Source of the DNA: Bacillota bacterium
Lineage (GTDB): Bacteria; Bacillota; Clostridia; Lachnospirales; Cellulosilyticaceae
Length of the DNA: 19,371 nt
Reading direction: 5' to 3'
NCBI GenBank assembly: GCA_023436395.1
Contig: JAEZJJ010000076.1
Location: forward strand, 1 to 19,371
A program made the position numbers and the translations under genes. The first letter of the stretch is position 1. Each line of letters starts with the position of its first letter. Below, piece by piece: positions 14,374-19,371 of the stretch. The notes beneath the pieces were generated by a model, which was not told the DNA's origin, ran no database searches, and saw only the letters and a program-made list of their open reading frames with translations.

Positions 14374-14733
14374 ATGTATAAAATCATAAAAGAAAAAATT
14401 AATAGTAAGTTTGACATAGTAGAAGATGTACTTACTGAAGAAGATTTATATGTAGGAAATAAAAAGATAATTCCTACTCAAGGATGGATTCTTAGAATGA
14501 TTATGCAGGAAGATGAACAAGGTAAATATGTAGAGTATTATGCTACACATACAGCAGGGGGACATTTACATGAACGGATTTATAGTGATGGAAAAGAAGA
14601 ACAATTAGATGTGCTTAGACAATATATAGTCTATTCGCCTAATATACCAGGGGACCGTGAAAGAAGTGCTAGAGATTTTGAAAAATATAATAGAAAATTA
14701 TTAGGGGAGTTAATGCGTAGAGGGCTTATGTAA
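14374..14733 (+). CDS. Unrecognised 119-residue protein
   Basis: I do not recognise this family. The product is soluble, charged and without signal or membrane segments. It starts MYKIIKEKINSKFDIVEDVL, has a central beta-rich part with GWILRMIMQEDEQGKYVEYYATHTAGGHLHERIYSDG, including a close His pair (GGHLHERI), and ends in a basic helix (ARDFEKYNRKLLGELMRRGLM). TTAGGGGGGATGGAG gives a convincing ribosome-binding site just before the ATG, and a promoter and terminator-like hairpin flank it, so the gene looks real and monocistronic. Codon use matches its neighbours. No function is proposed. Confidence 0.8.
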   Translation: MYKIIKEKINSKFDIVEDVLTEEDLYVGNKKIIPTQGWILRMIMQEDEQGKYVEYYATHTAGGHLHERIYSDGKEEQLDVLRQYIVYSPNIPGDRERSARDFEKYNRKLLGELMRRGLM

Positions 14734-14748
14734 AGGGAAAGCAAGTAT

Positions 14749-14802
14749 AAAGGGATTAGTCCAAGATTATATCTCCTTAAGAGATTTTTGGATAATCCCT
14801 TT
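14749..14802 (+). terminator. Terminator-like hairpin after the 119-residue protein gene
   Basis: AAAGGGATTA (14749-14758) pairs with TAATCCCTTT (14793-14802), and an inner ATCTC/GAGAT hairpin (14771-14775 with 14781-14785) caps it. The downstream T-tract is weak, so termination may be partial. Confidence 0.6.
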
Positions 14803-14819
14803 CTGTATTAATAAAATGT

Positions 14820-14885
14820 GCTAAAGCCAAACAACATAATCCGTGTGTGGTAAAAACCACCTTTAAGGTGAGGTATCGCTAAAGC
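14820..14885 (+). other. Possible structured element in the gap before the tRNA genes
   Basis: The 324-nt gap 14734-15057 contains mutually exclusive hairpins GTGGT-AAAA-ACCAC (14847-14860) and CACC-TTTAA-GGTG (14858-14870). They are bracketed by two copies of GCTAAAGC (14820-14827 and 14878-14885). No ORF follows within range, so it does not look like a cis-regulator. The strand is not determined. Confidence 0.3.
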
Positions 14886-14997
14886 AATATAAAATAAAGA
14901 TTTTACTTCATTTTATGATAATAGTATAAGTAAAACTTTTGTAAACCATACTAGGAAAATAATGCTGAAAAAACTTGAGAAAAAATCAAAAAAACAC

Positions 14998-15026
14998 TTG
15001 CATTATGACAAGTATTGAGATATACT
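14998..15026 (+). promoter_or_regulatory. Promoter of the tRNA pair
   Basis: TTGCAT (14998-15003), 17-nt spacer, TATACT (15021-15026), with an A-rich run upstream (14969-14995) resembling an UP element. Transcription would begin about 25 nt before the first tRNA. Confidence 0.7.
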
Positions 15027-15057
15027 ACAAAAGTGCTTGAGGCACAGGAATAAATAT

Positions 15058-15131
15058 GGCGGAATAGCTCAGTTGGCTAGAGCACACGGTTCATACCCGT
15101 GGTGTCATGGGTTCAAATCCCTTTTCCGCTA
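15058..15131 (+). tRNA. tRNA-Met (anticodon CAT)
   Basis: A complete 74-nt cloverleaf. Acceptor 15058-15064 with 15124-15130 (G1-U72 wobble), D-arm GCTC/GAGC, anticodon stem CACGG/CCGTG with loop TTCATAC and anticodon at 15092-15094, 5-nt variable loop, T-loop TTCAAAT. The T-stem has a U-U mismatch at 50-64. CCA is not encoded. Elongator Met is favoured over lysidine-modified Ile because of the overall sequence, and initiator is excluded by the paired acceptor start and anticodon-stem composition. Confidence 0.92.
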
Positions 15132-15135
15132 CTTT

Positions 15136-15208
15136 GGTCGCTTAGCTCAGCTGGGAGAGCACCTGCCTTACAAGCAGGGGGTCATAGGTTCGAGCCCTAT
15201 AGCGACCA
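15136..15208 (+). tRNA. tRNA-Val (anticodon TAC)
   Basis: A complete 73-nt cloverleaf. Acceptor GGTCGCT (15136-15142) with AGCGACC (15201-15207), discriminator A15208, D-arm GCTC/GAGC, anticodon stem CCTGC/GCAGG, loop CTTACAA with TAC at 15169-15171, T-loop TTCGAGC. CCA is not encoded. It lies 4 nt after tRNA-Met in the same transcript. Confidence 0.95.
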
Positions 15209-15213
15209 TATTT

Positions 15214-15253
15214 AAAGGAGCTGTAAAACATCATGTTTTATAGCTCCTTTTTT
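15214..15253 (+). terminator. Terminator of the tRNA pair
   Basis: AAAGGAGCT (15214-15222) pairs with AGCTCCTTT (15242-15250), continued inside by TAAAACA/TGTTTTA, and is followed by T tract to 15253. Confidence 0.9.
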
Positions 15254-15254
15254 C

Positions 15255-15315
15255 ATAGTCTAGAAAAACTCATTTTTACTTTCTTAGAATATTAGGAGTG
15301 CAGAGGCAAATCCAC
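15255..15315 (+). repeat. Degenerate second copy of the hpf-secA RNA element
   Basis: This stretch aligns with 11107-11166 at about 46 of 60 positions with a single one-base gap. It covers stem I and the 5' arm of stem II; similarity then stops. In this copy stem I has mismatches (G-A and A-C) and a G-U, and stems II to V are absent, so it looks decayed or truncated. Like the full copy, it begins directly after an intrinsic terminator and precedes a gene. Confidence 0.65.
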
Positions 15316-15344
15316 TATCTTATGAGATAAATAGGGGGGATATA

Positions 15345-16346
15345 ATGAAAAAAATCATTGGTGTAAGAACACTTAAGACAGGACTAGGTGCAGCAATAGC
15401 TATGATGATTGCGCAGTTTATAGGTCTTAAATATATAGCATCAGCTGGGATTATTACAATACTTAGTATACAAAGCACCAAGAGAGAATCCGTACAAATT
15501 GCTATAAGGAGATTAGTGGCTACAGTTGTTGCCCTTGGGGTAGGAGGAGCTTTATTTAGTTTGTTTGGTTTTAAAGCTATTGTTTTTGGCATTTATTTAA
15601 TTATATTTATTCCTATAGCAGCTCGATTTAAGATGACTGAGGGAATTGTACCTGCTTCTGTGCTGGTAACTCATTTGTTAGGGGAGCAAAGTGTAACGCT
15701 TAGTCTAATGAGCAATGAAATTCTATTAATGGTGGTAGGAGCTAGTGTAGCCTTAATACTTAATTTATATATGCCTAGTATTGAAACTGAGCTTTTAAAG
15801 GATAAACAGGCAATTGAAGAGGGAATGTATCAACTTTTTACATTTATAGCAGATACTTTAGAAGGGAAGCAGACTAACATCAATGAGAAGCAATTAACTA
15901 GAGAGCTAGAGGCTCATCTTTCTAGTGGAGAAAAAAGAGCACATCGCAATGCCAATAATTACTTTTTTAATTTTGACTCTCCATATGAAAAATATTTTCA
16001 TATGCGTAGTAGTCAGTTCCAAGTACTTCATTATATGCTTATTCATTTGGAAAACTTATTTATGAATGTGGAGCAAGGATATAAGGTGGCTGATTTTACA
16101 AGGAAAGTAGCAGAATCTGTGAAAGGGAAAATTATGGTAGAGGATTTACTAGAAGCTTTAGCAATCTTAAGAGAAAGCTTTAGAGAAAGTGAGCTTCCTC
16201 ATTCTAGAGAAGAATTTGAGAATCGAGCGATGCTTTATCAGTTTTTAAATGATATGGAGTATTTTTTAGATATCAAAAAGGCCTTTAAAGATAGATTGAC
16301 TGAGAAAGAAAGAGAAGAATATAACAGGTACTACAATTTAACCTAG
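15345..16346 (+). CDS. FUSC/aromatic acid exporter family membrane protein
   Basis: A 333-residue protein of the ArAE_1 (DUF939) type. The N-terminal half (to about residue 145) has four to five membrane helices, beginning RTLKTGLGAAIAMMIAQFIGLKYIASAGIITILSIQ, with the conserved IQSTKRESVQIAIRRL loop and a P-A-S-V-L-V-T-H-L-L segment. The C-terminal half is cytoplasmic and helical (ArAE_1_C), containing SGEKRAHRNANNYFFNFDSPYEKYFHMRSSQFQVL. Related FUSC proteins export aromatic carboxylic acids in E. coli; the Firmicutes members are uncharacterised. GGGGGG plus A precedes the ATG. It is followed by the spoIIE promoter region, with only a weak 6-bp hairpin between. Confidence 0.9.
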   Translation: MKKIIGVRTLKTGLGAAIAMMIAQFIGLKYIASAGIITILSIQSTKRESVQIAIRRLVATVVALGVGGALFSLFGFKAIVFGIYLIIFIPIAARFKMTEGIVPASVLVTHLLGEQSVTLSLMSNEILLMVVGASVALILNLYMPSIETELLKDKQAIEEGMYQLFTFIADTLEGKQTNINEKQLTRELEAHLSSGEKRAHRNANNYFFNFDSPYEKYFHMRSSQFQVLHYMLIHLENLFMNVEQGYKVADFTRKVAESVKGKIMVEDLLEALAILRESFRESELPHSREEFENRAMLYQFLNDMEYFLDIKKAFKDRLTEKEREEYNRYYNLT

Positions 16347-16349
16347 GTA

Positions 16350-16356
16350 TTCGACA
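16350..16356 (-). promoter_or_regulatory. Spo0A-box-like site, distal
   Basis: TTCGACA on the plus strand is TGTCGAA on the minus strand, the exact 0A-box consensus. It lies about 150 nt upstream of the expected spoIIE transcription start, far for direct activation. Confidence 0.4.
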
Positions 16357-16433
16357 AGATATAAATCAAGAAAAAGCCCATAAAAGCTTTTCCTGGGAAA
16401 TGTTACCCGTTTCCACGATAAATCAATAAAATA

Positions 16434-16440
16434 TGTCGTA
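16434..16440 (+). promoter_or_regulatory. Spo0A-box-like site, proximal to spoIIE promoter
   Basis: TGTCGTA matches the 0A box TGTCGAA at six of seven positions and lies about 70 nt upstream of the expected spoIIE start, within the range where Spo0A acts at B. subtilis spoIIE. Confidence 0.5.
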
Positions 16441-16466
16441 AACTTTTTAGATATAATTACCAAATA

Positions 16467-16499
16467 TTTACAAAATACTAATCCTCCTGTTTGTATAAT
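16467..16499 (+). promoter_or_regulatory. spoIIE promoter with 21-bp spacer
   Basis: TTTACA (16467-16472) and a perfect TATAAT (16494-16499) are separated by 21 bp. This long spacer is the hallmark of Spo0A-activated sigma-A promoters such as spoIIE and spoIIG in B. subtilis. No acceptable -35 exists at 17 nt. A second TATAAT at 16452-16457 lacks a -35. Confidence 0.65.
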
Positions 16500-16517
16500 T
16501 AATATTGCTGCAGGAGG
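16483..16517. repeat. Inverted repeat bracketing the spoIIE -10 and ribosome-binding site
   Basis: CCTCCTG (16483-16489) and CAGGAGG (16511-16517) are perfectly complementary. The right arm is part of the spoIIE ribosome-binding site and the left arm lies just upstream of the -10. Confidence 0.55.
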
Positions 16518-16529
16518 GAGAGATTTAAG

Positions 16530-18881
16530 TTGATCAATACAGAAGAGAAAAATAAAAAAACTATAGGAGAAATTTTAAAAGGGATTAGTTGGGTTACAGT
16601 AATGTTATGCTGTATGGCATTTTTTATGGGAAGAATCCAGTTATTTGGTGGCTTTTACACTTTAGGCATTGCGTATATTGGCGCAATGTATAGTACTTCT
16701 CAAACTAGAAGATGGGGGACATTATTAGGGCTTTTAGGGCTATTCTCAGTTGGTAAGATAGATACCATCATTTTAAAGTATGTCTTTATTATTATGCTTT
16801 TAGTAGCTTGTAGAGGAGCTATGAAGGTTTTTGAAAGTAAATATAATGCAAAGAACCAAGCTGTCTTAACAGGGCTTAGTACACTTATTATTTCTTTAAT
16901 GGTCACTCTTTTAGGAGAAGTCACTTTATTTAATTTATGTGTAAGTTTATTAGAAACAGCTGTTACCATAGGGTTAGTCTCAGTTCTCGCCTATAGTGTT
17001 GAAGTATTAGAAAAAAAGAGGACAACTCCTTTAACACAAAATGAGATGGCAAGCATGGGATTTTTGTTAGCAGGTCTTCTAGGAGGGATGATAGATTTTT
17101 ATATGGTGGTGCCTTTATTTGAAAGAGTCTACTTTAAAGATTTATTGATTTTTATAGTAGTATTATCGGTTATCTTTTTAGGTGGGATGACCAGTGGTAT
17201 TATTGTGACATTAATCATTAGTACAGTACTAGTGGTAATTGGCTATATGCCCACTCAGTTTGTAGCAATATACTTATTTGCAGCATTATTAGGGGGAGTC
17301 TTTAATTTCTTAGACCGTATAGGCATTATTTTTGCTACAGGTTTAGGTTTACTTTTGGGTTTTGCCTTATTTAATCAACGAATGATAGACTATCCCATCA
17401 TTGGGGCTTATGCCAGTGCTGCGCTCATTACCTTATGCATACCTAGACATTATTTTGGATTAGGGGATTGGTTTGGATATGGCATAGATATTGATGAAGA
17501 AAAGCATTTAATGCATGTTCAAAAAATTATTACAGAGCGTCTTAACTATTTTGCAAAGGCATATAGTGATCTAAGCAAAACCTTTGAACGTATTTCGGAT
17601 AAAGAGATTCATTTTGGACAAGTTGAAATACAGAATTTAATAGAGGATACAGGAGAGTGTATTTGCGCTAACTGCTCTATGAAAAATTTCTGTTGGAATG
17701 ATTATATTAAAAATACTTATAGTTATAGCTATGAGATGCTAAAAACCATAGAAAAAAAGGGGACCATTACAGTAGGCGATATTCCTGTTAAGTTTAAAAG
17801 CTCATGTATTAATGCTGAAAGCTTTGCTTTTACTCTAGGATTTAAGATGGATTTGCTAAAATTAAAACGCCAATGGCAAAAACGTTTCGTAGAAACAAGA
17901 GGACTTATTAGTCAACAGTTTGAAGCTGTTTCTGAAAGTATAGAAAAGCTTTCAAATGATGTACAAAGCGAATTTTATTTTAATAAAGAAGATGAAAGGA
18001 CTATTAGAGAAAAGTTACATATTAAAGGTATTCGTACCAAAGATATTATGGTACTAGAGAATAATGGGCGAAAGGAAGAAATTCATATTTATCTTCACTA
18101 CAAAGGGGAGCTAGATGTAAGAGAACGTCTTGTGCAGGGCATAGAAGAAGCTTTAGAGCTAAAGGTAGATGTCATTAAGTATGAATATAATATTGAAGAA
18201 AAATACTGTTATTTTAAATTAGGGGTAAAAAAGCAATTTCATATTACAGCTGGAGCAGCTATAGCAGCCAAGGGAGAAATTTCCGGAGATGTCTATAGCT
18301 TTATGGAGCTGACCAGTGGTAAATATCTTATGGCTCTTGCAGATGGGATGGGGAGTGGTAAGCTTGCCAATGAAGAAAGTACAGCTACCATTGAGCTACT
18401 AGAAAGTTTTATGGAATCAGGTTTTAAAAATGAAGTAGCTGTAAAAATGATTAATTCGGCTCTGGTATTAAAATCAGATATAGAAAACTTCTCAACTATG
18501 GATATTACTTTAATCGATGAATACACAGGGGTGGCAGAATTCCTAAAGTTAGGAGCATCCACTAGTTTCTTAGTGAGAGATGATGAGGTCATCACTGTAA
18601 AAGCAAGTAGCTTTCCTATAGGGATCCTAGACCGTGTTGATATTGTAAGCTGTAAAAAACAGCTAAAAGATGGAGATGTACTAGTGATGGTGACAGATGG
18701 TATTTTGGAAAGTAGGACTAATTATATGGATAAAGAAGAGACCTTTAAGCACTTTATAAGAGAGGCAAAAAGTAATAATCCTCAGTATTTAGCCAGTTAT
18801 CTACTAGAGAAGACCAGAAATCTTCTAGCAGGGGAAGAAAATGATGATATGACTATTGTGGTTGCAAGAGTTTGGAAGTGA
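16530..18881 (+). CDS. spoIIE: Stage II sporulation protein E, SpoIIE phosphatase
   Basis: A 783-residue membrane-bound PP2C-type serine phosphatase that dephosphorylates SpoIIAA to release sigma-F in the forespore, and takes part in the polar septum. The N-terminal third (to about residue 305) has around ten membrane helices. A central region (about 320-570) carries a cysteine cluster at 377-388 (CICANCSMKNFC), also typical of the family. The C-terminal PP2C domain has GEISGD (582-587), LADGMGSG with Asp605, VTDGILES with Asp723 and NDDMTIVV with Asp772/773 as metal ligands. The start is TTG 16530 behind AGGAGGGAG (16512-16520). Length and domain order are normal, so this organism is a spore former or recently was. 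Confidence 0.96.
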   Translation: MINTEEKNKKTIGEILKGISWVTVMLCCMAFFMGRIQLFGGFYTLGIAYIGAMYSTSQTRRWGTLLGLLGLFSVGKIDTIILKYVFIIMLLVACRGAMKVFESKYNAKNQAVLTGLSTLIISLMVTLLGEVTLFNLCVSLLETAVTIGLVSVLAYSVEVLEKKRTTPLTQNEMASMGFLLAGLLGGMIDFYMVVPLFERVYFKDLLIFIVVLSVIFLGGMTSGIIVTLIISTVLVVIGYMPTQFVAIYLFAALLGGVFNFLDRIGIIFATGLGLLLGFALFNQRMIDYPIIGAYASAALITLCIPRHYFGLGDWFGYGIDIDEEKHLMHVQKIITERLNYFAKAYSDLSKTFERISDKEIHFGQVEIQNLIEDTGECICANCSMKNFCWNDYIKNTYSYSYEMLKTIEKKGTITVGDIPVKFKSSCINAESFAFTLGFKMDLLKLKRQWQKRFVETRGLISQQFEAVSESIEKLSNDVQSEFYFNKEDERTIREKLHIKGIRTKDIMVLENNGRKEEIHIYLHYKGELDVRERLVQGIEEALELKVDVIKYEYNIEEKYCYFKLGVKKQFHITAGAAIAAKGEISGDVYSFMELTSGKYLMALADGMGSGKLANEESTATIELLESFMESGFKNEVAVKMINSALVLKSDIENFSTMDITLIDEYTGVAEFLKLGASTSFLVRDDEVITVKASSFPIGILDRVDIVSCKKQLKDGDVLVMVTDGILESRTNYMDKEETFKHFIREAKSNNPQYLASYLLEKTRNLLAGEENDDMTIVVARVWK

Positions 18882-18896
18882 TGTAAATAGTATAGT

Positions 18897-18943
18897 AAAA
18901 ATAGGCACATAGATGTGAAAAGGACATCTATGTGCCTATTTTT
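18897..18943. terminator. Perfect 20-bp terminator shared by spoIIE and the minus-strand RNA region
   Basis: The arms 18897-18916 and 18924-18943 are perfectly complementary over 20 bp, loop GAAAAGG, with A5 on one side and T5 on the other. It can therefore terminate from either direction. Confidence 0.93.
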
Positions 18944-19371
18944 GTGTGCTTTAGCGTAACTAAGGAGCTGAGCACTAATTATCTAAGTGCAACAACCCTT
19001 TTTCATTCCAGCCCCTAATTAAACTTCTATAACAAGGAAGTAGACTTTATTTCAAGACATAAAGTGGCTCCTCAGCACTTTTATTCCACAGAAAGATGCC
19101 TACTAAGACTTGTTATAAAAGTTTAACCTATGAGTGAGGAGCTCCTTAAAGTCTCGGCTTGGACTGTCCTATCATGGAAGCCGAAACCTTAAGACTCTGG
19201 TTAAAAACTTTATTTGGTCTTGCTAGATATAAAGAATATAAATTAACTTATAAGACGAGCGCCTCCCTTTACACTGGCAATCAGTGAACATTTTCCTTAA
19301 GTCCAGAGGTACCTATAACAATAGATTGAGACTTGGCTGACCCGGTCAGTTCCTCAGAATCCAGGTGTGGT
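18944..19371 (-). ncRNA. Large structured RNA, 5' part outside the window
   Basis: These 428 bases have no credible ORF but contain many paired segments. There is an 18-bp long-range stem (19019-19036 with 19109-19126) and a nested 5-bp stem (19039-19043 with 19100-19104). Inside it are alternative hairpins 19044-19050/19059-19065 and 19061-19066/19076-19081. The loop 19067-19074 is perfectly complementary to 19135-19142, a likely pseudoknot. Further stems are TCGGCTT/AAGCCGA (19154-19160 with 19178-19184), CTCTGG/CCAGAG (19195-19200 with 19303-19308) and CTGAC/GTCAG (19337-19341 with 19345-19349). The minus strand is favoured: the single mismatch of the 18-bp stem is C-A on plus but G-U on minus, two further positions extend the stem only as U-G on minus, no promoter fits between the spoIIE terminator and the structure, and the perfect terminator at 18897-18943 would end a leftward transcript. 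It does not match tmRNA, RNase P, SRP or 6S as I know them. Large ornate classes (OLE, ROOL, GOLLD) remain to be tested. Confidence 0.55.

Noticed and set aside
14734..15057. c-di-GMP, TPP, cobalamin or fluoride riboswitch before the tRNA genes
   Set aside because: No conserved core of these classes is present, and no protein gene follows.
15037..15243. 68-residue ORF on the plus strand
   Set aside because: It is the translation of the tRNA-Met and tRNA-Val genes (the AQLARA and AQLGEHLPYKQ pattern is a known false protein from tRNA sequence).
16370..16393. Possible terminator after the FUSC gene
   Set aside because: The stem AAAAGC/GCTTTT is only 6 bp and is followed by CCTGGG rather than a T-tract, so it is too weak to call.
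18944..19371. tmRNA, RNase P RNA, 6S, T-box or group II intron at the right end
   Set aside because: None of the signature sequences I know for these (for example the RNase P GAGGAAAGUCC core, the T-box GGNACCGCG motif or intron domain V) is present on either strand.

Overview
The window looks like chromosome from a low-GC, endospore-forming member of the Clostridia. The codon bias is strongly AT-rich, ribosome-binding sites are strong AGGAGG types, and spoIIE, a long-form hpf next to secA, an orphan cobyric acid synthase and a QueT-type ECF transporter component are all present. The overall flavour is Lachnospirales, with Cellulosilyticum-like organisms as my best guess. The genus is an inference from gene content, not something the sequence proves. 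I see no prophage, transposase or CRISPR array.

Layout, left to right. Positions 1-304 are gene-free: a 9-bp hairpin and a C-rich tract with five G-runs on the minus strand. Then come an AraC/GyrI-type regulator (305-1174), the zinc-ribbon protein YjdM (1416-1763) and, convergent to it, a membrane-anchored C39-like cysteine peptidase (1791-2660, minus). The last two share a perfect 20-bp bidirectional terminator. Next is a three-gene operon, GntR/YtrA-type regulator - ABC ATPase - ABC-2 permease (2922-4823), behind a consensus promoter with a repeat-rich candidate operator. It is followed by an isochorismatase-like hydrolase, cobyric acid synthase (cobQ), a second AraC/GyrI regulator, a small helical protein and a DMT/EamA exporter. 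queT (9791-10330) sits behind a preQ1-I-like riboswitch with a readable terminator/antiterminator switch. Then come hpf with a sigma-H-type promoter, a structured RNA with its own terminator (11107-11271), secA, an unrecognised 119-residue protein, a tRNA-Met/tRNA-Val pair, a FUSC/ArAE membrane protein and spoIIE, which has a sporulation-style promoter. The last 430 bases have no gene but are rich in long-range complementarity.

Regulation ties several loci to starvation and sporulation. hpf (ribosome hibernation) has a full match to the sigma-H consensus. spoIIE has a TTTACA/TATAAT promoter with the unusual 21-bp spacer known from Spo0A-activated sigma-A promoters, and Spo0A-box-like words lie upstream. 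queT is placed under preQ1 control.

The most novel-looking items are RNAs. First, a large multi-branched structured region at the right edge (18944-19371 and beyond) is best read on the minus strand, where its one helix mismatch becomes a G-U pair, and it ends at the terminator shared with spoIIE. Second, a five-hairpin RNA lies between hpf and secA. Third, a decayed second copy of that RNA's 5' part sits downstream of the tRNA pair, which makes it a dispersed structured element.
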